NCBI GenBank assembly: GCA_011389895.1
Contig: JAABTN010000028.1
Coordinates: 1-37,906, forward strand
Direction of reading: 5' to 3'
From: Maritimibacter sp.
GTDB taxonomy: Bacteria > Pseudomonadota > Alphaproteobacteria > Rhodobacterales > Rhodobacteraceae
Length of the DNA: 37,906 bases
Shown here: positions 25,139 through 33,409 of the stretch, one piece after another
How positions within the stretch are numbered: position 1 is the stretch's first letter
Layout of the letters: the number at the start of each line of letters is the position of its first letter
Position numbers and translations under genes: made by a program
Notes under the pieces: generated by a model
What the model was told of the DNA's origin: nothing
Databases searched by the model: none
Seen by the model: the letters and a program-made list of their open reading frames with translations, nothing else

Positions 25139-26401
25139 TCACGGGGTGATCCAAAGCGTCGCGGCCCCCGCGACGATCACCGCGACATAAACGGCGCTGA
25201 CGCGCAGACCCAGCCGCCCGTCCCCGGCAATCAGCGAAATCCCGGCCTTCACCACCGTGTTGACAGAGGCGGCGATGAAGATCGCGATGGCCCCGTGCGC
25301 GGCGCTCAGGTCCGGCCCCACGAGACGCGATACGGAGATGGTCAGCGCATCCACATCGGTCAGCCCCGACAACGCCCCGGCGGCGTAAACCCCGCCGGTG
25401 CCCAGCCATGCCCCAAGGTAATGGACCACGATCAGCACCACCGCCAAAACCACCGCGAACCCAAGCGCGGTGGTCAGTTCAAGCGGATTGGCGATGCCTT
25501 TGATCTCGTCGCGCGCCGGGGTCCGTGCTTCGGCCAGCCCCTGGACCAACGCGGCCCCCGCGATCCCGGTCGCCGCCATGACGCCCATGGGCCAGGCAAG
25601 GGGAAGCAACAGTGCCGGTTCGAACACCGCGACCAGCGCGAGAATACGCAGGAAGGTCACCGATCCGGCCACCACGATGGCCGCCGCGGCGACCGGAACA
25701 AGCGCCCCGTCCCTGCGGACAAAGCGTGACAGCGCCAGCGTCGTCGATGTCGAGGACGCGAGACCCCCGAAAAGACCCGTCGCCAGTATTCCGAGACGGG
25801 CCCCGGCGATCCGGATCGCGAGATAGCCGGCAAAAGACAGCCCCGCGACGATGACAACCGCCCACCACAGCTCATTGGGGTTAAGAACCCCGCCCGGCCC
25901 AAACCCCTCATCTGGCAGGAGCGGCCAGACCACCACGGAGATCAGGCCAAGTTTGATCAGGGCCTCAAGCTCGAGCCGCTCGATCTTCCGGACCCAGTGA
26001 TGCAGCGTCGGTTTCAGCGACAGAAGCAGCGCGGCAATGACCGCAACCGCCGCCGCCGGGGCCATCGCGCCCATCACCGCCGCAACACCGAGCGCAAAGG
26101 TGAGAAGAAGCGCAATTTCCGTGGTCAGGCCAAGATCGGCGTCCGCCTTCATCCTGACCCAATAGCTCACGGCGAGAAGGGCCCCGAGGCCGAGCATCGC
26201 CATGGCGGGGATCAGAGGGGTTGCCACGATGGAAAGCCACCCGGCGATCCCGCCGAGAAGCCCGGTCAGCGCAAAGGTGCGAATGCCGGCGATGCGCCCG
26301 CCTTCGGCTTGTGATCGCCCGTGCCAACCGCGTTCAAGCCCAAGGATCAAACCAATCGCCAGCGCGAGCGCGAGACGCAGGACGAGGTCGCCGTCACTCA
26401 T
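25139..26401 (-). CDS. MgtC/SapB and DUF4010 domain membrane protein
   Basis: This 420-residue protein has about 12 membrane segments. The N-terminal third is MgtC-like (LALALAIGLILGLERGWHGRSQAEGGRIAGIRTFALTGLLGG). The rest is DUF4010, with GILATGLFGGLASSTSTTLALSRFVRRDG and GALSGLTDVDALTISVSRL. An in-frame GTG at 26434 would add 11 residues; I prefer the ATG at 26401, which places MSDGDLVLRL just before the first membrane segment. The function of the fused family is not established; transport or Mg2+/pH homeostasis is often suggested from MgtC. Confidence 0.88.
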   Translation of the reverse strand: MSDGDLVLRLALALAIGLILGLERGWHGRSQAEGGRIAGIRTFALTGLLGGIAGWLSIVATPLIPAMAMLGLGALLAVSYWVRMKADADLGLTTEIALLLTFALGVAAVMGAMAPAAAVAVIAALLLSLKPTLHHWVRKIERLELEALIKLGLISVVVWPLLPDEGFGPGGVLNPNELWWAVVIVAGLSFAGYLAIRIAGARLGILATGLFGGLASSTSTTLALSRFVRRDGALVPVAAAAIVVAGSVTFLRILALVAVFEPALLLPLAWPMGVMAATGIAGAALVQGLAEARTPARDEIKGIANPLELTTALGFAVVLAVVLIVVHYLGAWLGTGGVYAAGALSGLTDVDALTISVSRLVGPDLSAAHGAIAIFIAASVNTVVKAGISLIAGDGRLGLRVSAVYVAVIVAGAATLWITP

Positions 26402-26556
26402 GACTGCACCCACGACATCGGCGCATTCAGACACGAACCACTGAGGCTACCCGAGGCACCGGAATTGCGTGGTATGGTCAGTGCGAGTTTCATAGTCCCC
26501 ATGTCGAGCCACCGCTTTGGGTCAGTGTAACGTAGCAATCCCCGGCCAGCACGCCT

Positions 26557-27171
26557 TCAATCCGACCCGGCAGGGTCCGACCGGGTAAACACCGCCATCT
26601 GGCTTGCCCCCCCAAGATCGGGGTGAAGCCCGGCGATATCCCGCATCCGCACACCGTAGCCCGCAACACCGGCAACGCGCGTGGACCATTGGCGAAACTT
26701 GGCCCGATCCCATTCAAACCGGTGATCGGGGTGGCGCATCCGGTGCTTGGGCACACCGAGCAACGGGTTAAACTCGGCGTTGGGCGTGGTGATGACCACC
26801 GTTTGGGGCCGCATCTTGTAGAACACGGCACGTTCAAGTTTGGAAAGCTGATCGGGGTCGATATGCTCGATGGTTTCGATCAGAATGGCGCAATCGAAGC
26901 CGGCCATGGCAGGTGTCGGGTCGGTCATGGACCCCTCGCGCACGTCGATGCGCGGCACGACGCAGCCCGATTGTGCCAACCTCTCGCGCAGTCGTTCCAG
27001 CGACGCACGGCAGATATCCACACCGACCAGCTCGGAAATTCCCTGCTCGCCGGCCAATCGCACGAACATGTCGCCGTCGCCACACCCAAGGTCGAGCACC
27101 CGGGACGCCCCGCTATCCCGCACCTCCGCGATCACGGCCTCCAACCGCTCTTCGTGCAGCCAGCTGGTCAT
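26557..27171 (-). CDS. Stand-alone Hen1-like RNA 3'-terminal ribose 2'-O-methyltransferase
   Basis: This 204-residue class I SAM methyltransferase has motif I VLDLGCGDGD (residues 25-34) and motif II LVGVDICRASLERLRERL. The metal-binding signature special to Hen1 is complete: ETIEH gives Glu99, Glu102 and His103, TTPNAEFN follows, and PKHRMRHPDHRFEW gives His150 as the fourth ligand. Hen1 uses these residues to hold a metal at the 3' end of RNA and methylate the terminal 2'-OH. Bacterial Hen1 usually has an extra N-terminal domain and a neighbouring Pnkp repair enzyme; neither is present here. The start overlaps the upstream methyltransferase stop (ATGA). The family call is firm; the RNA target is unknown. 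Confidence 0.82.
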   Translation of the reverse strand: MTSWLHEERLEAVIAEVRDSGASRVLDLGCGDGDMFVRLAGEQGISELVGVDICRASLERLRERLAQSGCVVPRIDVREGSMTDPTPAMAGFDCAILIETIEHIDPDQLSKLERAVFYKMRPQTVVITTPNAEFNPLLGVPKHRMRHPDHRFEWDRAKFRQWSTRVAGVAGYGVRMRDIAGLHPDLGGASQMAVFTRSDPAGSD

Positions 27172-27857
27172 GACTGCGCCCCGGGGCGCTGCATCAACAC
27201 CACGTCTTTCACCGGGATCTCGCACCGCCAACCCCAGAGATCCGCGAGATGGCGAAACGTCTCATCCCGGTAGAACACGACATGTGTTGGATCCATTCGG
27301 TAATGCCAATTCACAAAGCGCGAGTCATCGGTTTGAAAGCAGGTCATGATGGCAAGCCACCCCCCGGGCCGGACCAGGTCGCGCAGGCGCGCAAAGTCGC
27401 GGGCAGGGTGATGGAAATGCTCAACCACCTCGGTGCAGGTGACAAAATCATAGACCCGCGACAGGGGTGCAGGATCCGGCGCGAAAAACGGGTCATACAC
27501 GGCCACGTCATGCCCCGCCTCGCGCAGGATGGCCGCCAATGCCGGACCCGGCCCACACCCGTAATCCAGCCCCTGCGCGGGGCCTGACAGCCGGGTCGAC
27601 AGCGGGTCTGCGAGCTTTGCCAGAAACCGCCGGTAGCCCGGATCATCGGGGTCGTTCTCATGACGCAGATAGGTGGCGCGTTCCACGTCGCGCGTGGGAT
27701 GTTGCGCCGGGTCCAGAAACCGCGCCCCACAGGTCGGGCAGCGAAAGTAATCCTGCCCCCCGACCGACAGGAAATGCGCGGAAGGCAGCGCACAGACCGG
27801 ACAGGCCGACCCCGACCCCGCGCGATCGGACGCGATCTCTGCCCCATGCGCCATCAT
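27168..27857 (-). CDS. Class I SAM methyltransferase with N-terminal zinc ribbon
   Basis: This 229-residue protein has a putative zinc ribbon formed by Cys19, Cys22, Cys40 and Cys43 (CPVC...CPTC), then a Rossmann methyltransferase with GLDYGCGPGPALAAIL as motif I, FVTCTEVVEHFHHP and VRPGGWLAIMTC. A conserved-looking NWHYRMDPTHVVFYR follows. It overlaps both neighbours by 4 bases. A zinc ribbon can hold a nucleic acid or protein substrate; with the Hen1-like gene next door an RNA substrate is attractive but unproven. Two ATG codons are adjacent (27857 and 27854); the first is used here. Confidence 0.85.
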   Translation of the reverse strand: MMAHGAEIASDRAGSGSACPVCALPSAHFLSVGGQDYFRCPTCGARFLDPAQHPTRDVERATYLRHENDPDDPGYRRFLAKLADPLSTRLSGPAQGLDYGCGPGPALAAILREAGHDVAVYDPFFAPDPAPLSRVYDFVTCTEVVEHFHHPARDFARLRDLVRPGGWLAIMTCFQTDDSRFVNWHYRMDPTHVVFYRDETFRHLADLWGWRCEIPVKDVVLMQRPGAQS

Positions 27858-28573
27858 TCATCCCCCGCCCGTGCGAGATACACGGTCTGGGTAAACGACT
27901 TTCCGGTCAGCGGGTTATCGAAGGTCACAGGCTCGGCCCAAGCCTGCGCAAATACCTCGTCGAGCCGGTCGAGAAACCGCTGATCCGTCATCTTGTCGGA
28001 CCACAGGCCAAACACACCGCCGGGCTTGAGGTATCGCGCGACACGGCGCAACCCGTCGACTTGGTAAAAACTGTCGCTTCGCGCATCGAGCAGGTGATCG
28101 GGCGCATGGTCGATATCGGCCAAAATCGCATCGTATCGCCGCCCGGGCGTCTCTGGGTCAAACCCGTCACCGGCTGCCATGGCAAAGAAATCGCCTTCGA
28201 TCAGCTCGCACCGCGCGTCATCGACCAGCCGCGTTCCCATGGGCAGGAGCCCGGTTTCATGCCATTCAATGACCGGGGCCAGAAATTCAACAACGCGCAA
28301 AGTCGCCACCCGCGGATCGGCGAGCGCTGCCTCGGCGGTATAGCCGAGCCCAAGACCACCAACCACGATATCGAGTTTTTCGCCCGGACAGGCGGCGACC
28401 CCCAATGTCCCAAGCGCCACTTCGGACGCCGTGAAATGGCTTGTCATCAGGAAATCCTGCCCCAGCATGATCTCCCACACATCCACACCAAGGCGCAGAT
28501 CCCGGCGGCGCCGCAGGCTGAGCGCCCCGATGGGTGTCGGGCAGTAATCGAGTTCCTCGAACAATGCGCTCAT
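27854..28573 (-). CDS. Spermidine synthase-like (aminopropyltransferase-fold) protein
   Basis: This 239-residue protein resembles the catalytic core of spermidine/spermine synthases: GQDFLMTSHFTASEVALGTLG, a glycine-rich VVGGLGLGYTAEAAL, LRVVEFLAPVIEWHE, and YDAILADIDHAPDHLL in place of the catalytic YDVIxxDxxDP. The central residues diverge from true spermidine synthases, so polyamine synthesis is doubtful and a methyltransferase-like role is possible. The start at 28573 (MSALFEELDY) is chosen by family alignment; its ribosome-binding site is weak. It is the first gene of the overlapped three-gene operon. Confidence 0.82.
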   Translation of the reverse strand: MSALFEELDYCPTPIGALSLRRRRDLRLGVDVWEIMLGQDFLMTSHFTASEVALGTLGVAACPGEKLDIVVGGLGLGYTAEAALADPRVATLRVVEFLAPVIEWHETGLLPMGTRLVDDARCELIEGDFFAMAAGDGFDPETPGRRYDAILADIDHAPDHLLDARSDSFYQVDGLRRVARYLKPGGVFGLWSDKMTDQRFLDRLDEVFAQAWAEPVTFDNPLTGKSFTQTVYLARAGDE

Positions 28574-28749
28574 GCCAGGGTCACCACCTTCGAAACAACC
28601 GCCGCTTTGCCGGGGTGTCGGGACGCCTGTTATTGACCGGATGACCGCAAAACTCAATCCGGGACCATGACGCCCGACCCGCGGCCCCGCACGCGCCACC
28701 CCGACACGACCGCAACAAAAACCGGAGGCCTTGAATTTTCTTGAAATAT

Positions 28750-28826
28750 TGGTCGGAGTGAGAGGATTCGAACCTCCGACCCCTGCCTCCCGAAGACAGT
28801 GCTCTACCAGGCTGAGCTACACTCCG
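28750..28826 (-). tRNA. tRNA-Pro (anticodon CGG)
   Basis: The minus strand folds as a standard 77-base tRNA with encoded CCA. The acceptor CGGAGTG pairs with CACTCCG, with discriminator A. The D arm is GCTC-AGCCTGGTA-GAGC. The anticodon arm is CTGTC-TTCGGGA-GGCAG, with the anticodon CGG in the loop. The variable loop is GGGTC and the T arm is GGAGG-TTCGAAT-CCTCT. It closely matches E. coli tRNA-Pro(CGG). Confidence 0.97.
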
Positions 28827-28838
28827 ACCGTGGCGGGC

Positions 28839-28867
28839 GGGATAGCTTAGCTTGGTAGGCTTGGCAA
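28839..28867 (-). promoter_or_regulatory. Probable promoter of tRNA-Pro
   Basis: On the minus strand TTGCCA (28867-28862), a 17-bp spacer and TATCCC (28844-28839) form a plausible -35/-10 pair, 12 bases before the mature tRNA 5' end. It starts just past the stop codon of the upstream EamA gene. Confidence 0.45.
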
Positions 28868-28871
28868 GTCC

Positions 28872-29819
28872 TTATCCACGTTGTTTCGCGCGCCTGAGAA
28901 AGAGCGAAATGCGAAAGCTCGCGGCGGTCGGACCGCGGGACCGGGTGCGCAGGACCGGGGTCTGCGATCCGGCGCCAAGGCGGGCTTCCCGGAACACGAT
29001 ATAAAGGCCGGACAGGATGATGATCCCAGCGCCGATCATCGTCGCCCGTTCGATCATTTCGCCGAAGATAAAATACCCGAAGATCGTCGCCCAGATGATC
29101 TGCGAATACTGCATCGGGGCGACGATGGCGGCATCCCCGTTCTTGTAGGCCGCGATCAATGCCAACCCCGCGATGAACCCGAGGGCCGAGATCACAGCGA
29201 TCCCGCCCATGTGCTCCAGCGGCATGGGTTTGTAGACAAGGATCAGGAGCAGACCCATCACGATGAAATTCGCAGCCATGGGATAAAGCATCAGGACAAC
29301 CGGGCGCTCGTCCTGCCCGATCTTGCGCACGATGATCGAGGCAAAGGAATTCGCGATGGCCGACGTGACCCCGGCGACATGTCCCAGCGACAGCTCGGTC
29401 TGGCCCGGTTGCAGCACGACAACCACGCCGATGAGCCCGACGATCACCGCCCCCAGCCGGTGCAGGCCCACCTTTTCGCCCAGCATCGGGATCGACAGCA
29501 GCGTGATCAGAAGCGGCGTGGCGAACAGAAGCACATAGGTTTGCGCCAAGGGCAGGACCGAAAAGGCATAGAAGGCCGAGAACCCCGCGATCACGGCAAA
29601 ACTGGTGCGGATCAGCGTCCACCACGGATGCACGGGTCGAAGATTGCCCGGCGTCGCATCCCGCATCAGCATGAAGGTCACGAGGGGGAAGGAAAACAGG
29701 GTCGCGAAGAAGATGATCTGGAACGGCGAATAGCTCGCCCCGAGCGTCTTGATGATCACGTCATGGGTTGCGTAGACCGCGAAGGCGATCAGGGCATAGA
29801 CCGGGCCCATCAAGTTCAT
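28872..29819 (-). CDS. DMT superfamily transporter with two EamA domains
   Basis: This 315-residue protein has ten membrane segments in two EamA repeats. The first starts GPVYALIAFAVYATHDVIIKTLGASYSPFQIIFFATLFSFPLV. The second is visible as ATIFGYFIFGEMIERATMIGAGIIILSGLYIVFREARLG. The start at 29819 has AAGGAG upstream. EamA carriers usually export metabolites or amino acids; the substrate is not readable. It is divergent from the CHMI-like gene. Confidence 0.92.
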   Translation of the reverse strand: MNLMGPVYALIAFAVYATHDVIIKTLGASYSPFQIIFFATLFSFPLVTFMLMRDATPGNLRPVHPWWTLIRTSFAVIAGFSAFYAFSVLPLAQTYVLLFATPLLITLLSIPMLGEKVGLHRLGAVIVGLIGVVVVLQPGQTELSLGHVAGVTSAIANSFASIIVRKIGQDERPVVLMLYPMAANFIVMGLLLILVYKPMPLEHMGGIAVISALGFIAGLALIAAYKNGDAAIVAPMQYSQIIWATIFGYFIFGEMIERATMIGAGIIILSGLYIVFREARLGAGSQTPVLRTRSRGPTAASFRISLFLRRAKQRG

Positions 29820-29960
29820 GTGAAGCTCCTTGGTTTCGGGTAGAGGACCACAGGTTCGCGGGCGGCGAAAGGGGGGCTCTCCGGGCATGACAGACGCGCG
29901 CCGGGCGACGCGATGATGTTTCCGGGTGCACTGCCCCTGATGGCGCGCTAGACACAGCCC

Positions 29961-30308
29961 ATGCCCCATGTCGTGATCGAATACGCCGAAGCCCATCTTG
30001 GCGACCCGACCATCACCGCCCTGATGCAGGCGGCGTATGAGGTTTGCGCCACCTCAGGCGTCATGCAGCCCGAGGACGTGAAGGTCCGCGCCATTCCCCT
30101 GCGCCACCTTTTGTTGCAGGGCGGGGCCGAAAGTTTCGTCCACATCACCCTGTCCCTGCTCGCCGGTCGCACGCCGGAGCAAAAAGAAGGCCTCGCCATC
30201 GCCCTGCGCAACAGGCTCGCCACCGATTTCCCAAACATCGACGCGCTCAGCATCGACATCCGCGACATGGACCCCGTGGCCTACAAGAAACGCCTGCGGG
30301 GGGTGTGA
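29961..30308 (+). CDS. 5-carboxymethyl-2-hydroxymuconate isomerase-like tautomerase
   Basis: This 115-residue protein starts Met-Pro-His-Val-Val-Ile-Glu-Tyr. Removal of Met exposes the N-terminal proline used as the catalytic base in the tautomerase superfamily. Length and sequence (VKVRAIPLRHLLLQGGAESFVHITLSLLAGRTPEQKEGL) match CHMI/HpaF, the homoprotocatechuate-pathway isomerase that normally forms a trimer. No other homoprotocatechuate genes are in the window, so it may act on a different substrate. The start is close to the divergent EamA promoter region, and no strong ribosome-binding site is seen. Confidence 0.9.
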   Translation: MPHVVIEYAEAHLGDPTITALMQAAYEVCATSGVMQPEDVKVRAIPLRHLLLQGGAESFVHITLSLLAGRTPEQKEGLAIALRNRLATDFPNIDALSIDIRDMDPVAYKKRLRGV

Positions 30309-30735
30309 GCGCAGTGCCCGGGTCGTGGCGTAGATGGAGTGGAGGAGGGCTGAGCGGTCGTGGAGCGTTCGGTTTGGTTTTTTCGGCCCATTGCTGCAGT
30401 TAACCTAAGCCACCGTGCGGCGATGCAGCTTCACCAAACCGGCCATTCGACTATCGTGAAGCATTTTCGAAGGGTGAAGGTCGGCAGAGCAGGACTTTCC
30501 AGCCGTTCGCCGCGCGTGCTCGGTTCGTACTGCACCCGCGAAGGGCTTCGACAATTCACGGGACGTATGAATGCGCCGAAGCCGAGAGCCCCCGCGGCGA
30601 CGTTGACGGACTCTGAAATCTTCATGGCGCAACTTGCGCTCGCCTCCTGCTTCGCCGCATGAGTGCACAAATGCAGTTGTGTTCCACCGGCATGCGCATG
30701 TCAGCGCCCACCTCACGGCATGCACCAGTCATACG
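30309..30735. other. Gene-poor stretch before the phn operon
   Basis: These 427 bases hold only short, poorly supported reading frames on both strands (for example 30360-30662), with no recognisable domain and no good ribosome-binding site. Base composition is more mixed than in the flanking genes. A weak hairpin GTCAT-N7-ATGAC overlaps the phnE stop. I see no RNA gene. It may be a recombination scar at the edge of the phn cassette. Confidence 0.5.
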
Positions 30736-31527
30736 TCAGATGACACGCCTGCGGATCGAGGACGACAGCTGTTCGAATCCGATGACCGCCACCAGCACGA
30801 CGAGGATGATCGCCGCAGCGTCGTCGTAGCGGAACAGCCGCATGGCGGTGGACAATTCCACGCCGATCCCGCCGGCACCGACCAGACCGAGCGTCACTGC
30901 CGAGCGGATCGCCTTTTCCACGCTGAACAGCGATGTCGCGGTCATCGAGGCGAAGCTCTCGGGCAGGATCGCGCCCATGATGACCGAAAGCCGCCCCGCG
31001 CCGGTCGAGGTCAGCGCCTCGGACGGGCCTTTCTGCACCTCTTCGAAGCGTTCGGAATAGAACCGCGCGGCAAAGCCGATGGTGTCCATGATGATGGCCA
31101 AGATTCCGGCCAGCGGGCCGAGGCCCACCGCCACCACGAAGATGAGCGCCCAGATCAGGTCGGGTATGGTGCGGGACACGGCGATCACGAGGCGCGCGAT
31201 GCTGCGCACAACCGAGTTGGGGCTGGTGTTGCTGGCCGCCAGGATCGCCAGCGGGATCGAGAACAGGCAGCCGAAGGTGACGCCGACGATGGCGATGTTC
31301 AGCGTTTCCCACATGGCGTCTGCGATGCCGTACCAATTGCTGAAATCCGGAGGCATCGCCTGGCCCAGGAACCGCGCGAGGTTCACCGCGCCGCGTTGCA
31401 GACGGTCGAGCGACATGTCCGCCGCCCAAAGCCCCTGCAGGAAGAAAGCGAGAAAGCCCACCGCGATGACCCAGGCCACGGGTGACGGGCTGCGAAAGCG
31501 CGGAATGGTCGGGGTCTGGTCGGACAT
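30736..31527 (-). CDS. phnE: Phosphonate/phosphite-type ABC transporter permease PhnE
   Basis: This 263-residue protein has about six membrane segments. PhnE features include ISRTIPDLIWALIFVVAVGLGPLAGILAIIMDTIGFAARFYSE-type sequence (read as AVSRTIPDLIWAL here), and the end AVTLGLVGAGGIGVELSTAMRLFRYDDAAAI. The start at 31527 has GGAGAAAC upstream. It is the third gene of the minus-strand order phnD-phnC-phnE. No C-P lyase or phosphonatase gene lies in the window. Confidence 0.93.
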   Translation of the reverse strand: MSDQTPTIPRFRSPSPVAWVIAVGFLAFFLQGLWAADMSLDRLQRGAVNLARFLGQAMPPDFSNWYGIADAMWETLNIAIVGVTFGCLFSIPLAILAASNTSPNSVVRSIARLVIAVSRTIPDLIWALIFVVAVGLGPLAGILAIIMDTIGFAARFYSERFEEVQKGPSEALTSTGAGRLSVIMGAILPESFASMTATSLFSVEKAIRSAVTLGLVGAGGIGVELSTAMRLFRYDDAAAIILVVLVAVIGFEQLSSSIRRRVI

Positions 31528-31542
31528 GATGTTTCTCCTTGG

Positions 31543-32343
31543 TCAGACCGCGGCGATCTTGGATTCGGTGGCGTCCTCGGGCCGGGTCGCGCCGTCGTAA
31601 AGCCCGTCGAGGCCTGCTGGGTCGATGCGCTCCACCGTGTCGTCGATCTGGACCGTGCCGTCCTTCAGGCCGATGACGCGGTCGCCGTATTCGCGGGCGA
31701 GATCAAGCTGGTGAAGCGTGCAAAGCATGCTCAAACCCTCGTCGTCGACGATCCGCCACAGCAGGTCCAGCACCTCGCGCCCGGCCTTGGGATCGAGGCT
31801 GGCAATCGGCTCGTCGGCCACCACCATGCTGGGCCGCTGCATCAGCATGCGCGCGATGGCGACCCGCTGCTGCTGGCCGCCTGACAACTCCGTTGGCCGG
31901 TGCTGCGCGCGGTCGGCAAGCCCCACCCGGTCGAGACACTCGAGCGCGCGTTCGCGATCCTCGCCCCGCGCGACCGGGTTCAGGCAGTTCAGGATGCCCA
32001 AGGGGCGCTGCCCCATGACGCCGAAAAGGACATTCTGAAAGGCGCTCAACTGCGGGACGAGATTGAATTGCTGAAACACGTAGCCCATCCGGCGGCGGGC
32101 CTTGCGCAGGGGCGCGCGGCGCGCCCCGATGATCGGCACACCGTCAAGCGACACCTGCCCGGACGCCGCCGGGGCAAGCCCGTTGATGGCGCGCATCAGC
32201 GTGGATTTGCCACTGCCATTGGCCCCCAGAAGCACGACGCCTTCGCCACGCCCGACGGCGAATGTCACGCCACGCAATATCCTGAGGTCGCCATAGCTGA
32301 CGTGAAGATCCCTGACATCGAGAACGGGGTCGGGCGGTGTCAT
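31543..32343 (-). CDS. phnC: Phosphonate ABC transporter ATP-binding protein PhnC
   Basis: This 266-residue ATPase has Walker [11 protein letters not shown]-loop [21 protein letters not shown], signature [15 protein letters not shown], Walker [14 protein letters not shown] and H-loop [12 protein letters not shown]. The FQQFNL and LH motifs are characteristic of PhnC. It lies 15 bp upstream of phnE. A strong hairpin sits between it and phnD. Confidence 0.94.
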   Translation of the reverse strand: MTPPDPVLDVRDLHVSYGDLRILRGVTFAVGRGEGVVLLGANGSGKSTLMRAINGLAPAASGQVSLDGVPIIGARRAPLRKARRRMGYVFQQFNLVPQLSAFQNVLFGVMGQRPLGILNCLNPVARGEDRERALECLDRVGLADRAQHRPTELSGGQQQRVAIARMLMQRPSMVVADEPIASLDPKAGREVLDLLWRIVDDEGLSMLCTLHQLDLAREYGDRVIGLKDGTVQIDDTVERIDPAGLDGLYDGATRPEDATESKIAAV

Positions 32344-32368
32344 GCGGTCTGTCCTTCTAACGACGATA

Positions 32369-32398
32369 GCCGCCCCGTCTGAAACCAGACGGGGCGGC
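32369..32398 (-). terminator. Intercistronic hairpin between phnD and phnC
   Basis: A perfect 13-bp stem (core CCGCCCCGTCTG / CAGACGGGGCGG) with an AAAC loop lies in the 81-bp gap after the phnD stop. It should attenuate read-through into phnCE or protect phnD mRNA. Confidence 0.72.
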
Positions 32399-32424
32399 GC
32401 GGTTTTCAGGGCGCAGGGCGTGCG

Positions 32425-33309
32425 TTAGCTGCCGAGTTCGATGCCGGCCGCTTCGTAGGCGTCCCGCACCACGTCGTAGATCGCGGGGTCGGTCTCGAAG
32501 GACATGTAGGCGTCACGCTCGAGGAACTTGTCCTCGTTGCGCTCGGTCTCGATCAGCGACTCCCACATGGTGTCGGTCTGCTCGGACAGCGTGGCGCGCA
32601 GCGCATCGCGGCAGTCCTGCGGCAGCGAAGCGCGCATGACGACCGGGTCGCCGGGCAGGGTGTCGGTCTGGGCCAGAAGGCGGTATTCCGTGTCGGGGTC
32701 CTGTTCGCGCACGGCGTCCCAGTCCTTGTTGCCGCCGCCCATGGCGTCGACGTCATCGTTGATGAGCACCTGGATACGCGCGTCACCGGCCATGATGATG
32801 TCGAGGTCACGGTCGAGATCCAGCCCGGCCTCGGCCAGCATCATCGAGGGGAAGATGTGGCCCGAGGTGGAACCCGCATCCTTCAGCGCCACGCGGCGGC
32901 CTTCGAGATCGGCGAGCGACTGGATGTCGCTGTCGGCCTTGACCACGAAGCTGGAGCCGTAATTGGGGCGCACGATGGAGAACAGGATGTCCATCTCCGC
33001 AAGCTGCTGGAACAGCACGAATTCCGACGGACCGGCAAAGACCAGGTCAACCTCGTCGTACTGCAGCGCGTTGCCCGCCGCGGTCCGGTTGGACAGCGAG
33101 TAAAGCTCCAGTTCGACGCCGGAGACCGCTTCAAAGGTTTCGGCGAAGGGCGCGAAAGCCTCGGACAGCGTCGTCATGCCCTCGATGCCGGTATCGGCCA
33201 TCTTCAGCGGGTTGGGGCAGACTTCGGCGGGCGAAGTTTGCGCCGCGAGCGGGCCTGCAAGAAGGGCTGCCGTCGCTGCGGACAGGGCCAGGCCATGAAA
33301 TTTCGTCAT
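32425..33309 (-). CDS. phnD: Phosphonate/phosphite/phosphate binding protein PhnD
   Basis: This 294-residue periplasmic protein has a signal peptide ending near GPLAAQT (about residue 23). PhnD-family sequence includes NRTAAGNALQYDEVDLVFAGPSEFVLF and the ligand-loop motif LKDAGSTSGHIFPSMML. The start at 33309 has AAAGGAG upstream. It would bind a phosphonate, phosphite or related oxyanion; the exact ligand cannot be told from sequence alone. A PHO box lies 49 bp upstream. Confidence 0.93.
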   Translation of the reverse strand: MTKFHGLALSAATAALLAGPLAAQTSPAEVCPNPLKMADTGIEGMTTLSEAFAPFAETFEAVSGVELELYSLSNRTAAGNALQYDEVDLVFAGPSEFVLFQQLAEMDILFSIVRPNYGSSFVVKADSDIQSLADLEGRRVALKDAGSTSGHIFPSMMLAEAGLDLDRDLDIIMAGDARIQVLINDDVDAMGGGNKDWDAVREQDPDTEYRLLAQTDTLPGDPVVMRASLPQDCRDALRATLSEQTDTMWESLIETERNEDKFLERDAYMSFETDPAIYDVVRDAYEAAGIELGS

Positions 33310-33342
33310 CGTCTTGTCTCCTTTCGGTTTCGTTCCCGGGCC

Positions 33343-33375
33343 GGATAACAAGCCCACATGACATCGGGGTGACAT
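33343..33375 (-). promoter_or_regulatory. PHO box and promoter of phnDCE
   Basis: On the minus strand ATGTCAC-CCCG-ATGTCAT (33375-33358) matches the alphaproteobacterial PHO box of two 7-mers (CTGTCAT) 11 bp apart. Ten bases downstream TTATCC (33348-33343) serves as a -10, the geometry of PhoB-activated promoters in which the box replaces the -35. A transcript would start near 33336, with a leader of about 27 bases. Confidence 0.65.
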
Positions 33376-33391
33376 TGACCAAAGAAGGCGC

Positions 33392-33409
33392 ATGTCGGTC
33401 AAATGTCAC
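33392..33409 (+). promoter_or_regulatory. Second, plus-strand PHO-box-like element
   Basis: ATGTCGG-TCAA-ATGTCAC repeats the 7-4-7 pattern on the opposite strand, 17 bp from the first box. It points at the integrase remnant, so it may be a second PhoB dimer site for the same promoter region or a relic. Confidence 0.35.

Noticed and set aside
28750..28826. tRNA-Pro as an attachment site for the integrase remnant
   Set aside because: The remnant lies about 4.6 kb away on the 5' side of the tRNA, with intact ordinary genes between, and no duplicate of the tRNA 3' end is visible.
30339..30352. GGAGGAGGG near 30345 as a second CcsR-type loop on the minus strand
   Set aside because: The flanks cannot form a stem, so it lacks the hairpin context seen at 13321-13377.
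30360..30662. Plus-strand reading frame of 100 codons in the gene-poor stretch
   Set aside because: No ribosome-binding site, no recognisable domain, and an equally long frame on the opposite strand; looks like non-coding DNA.
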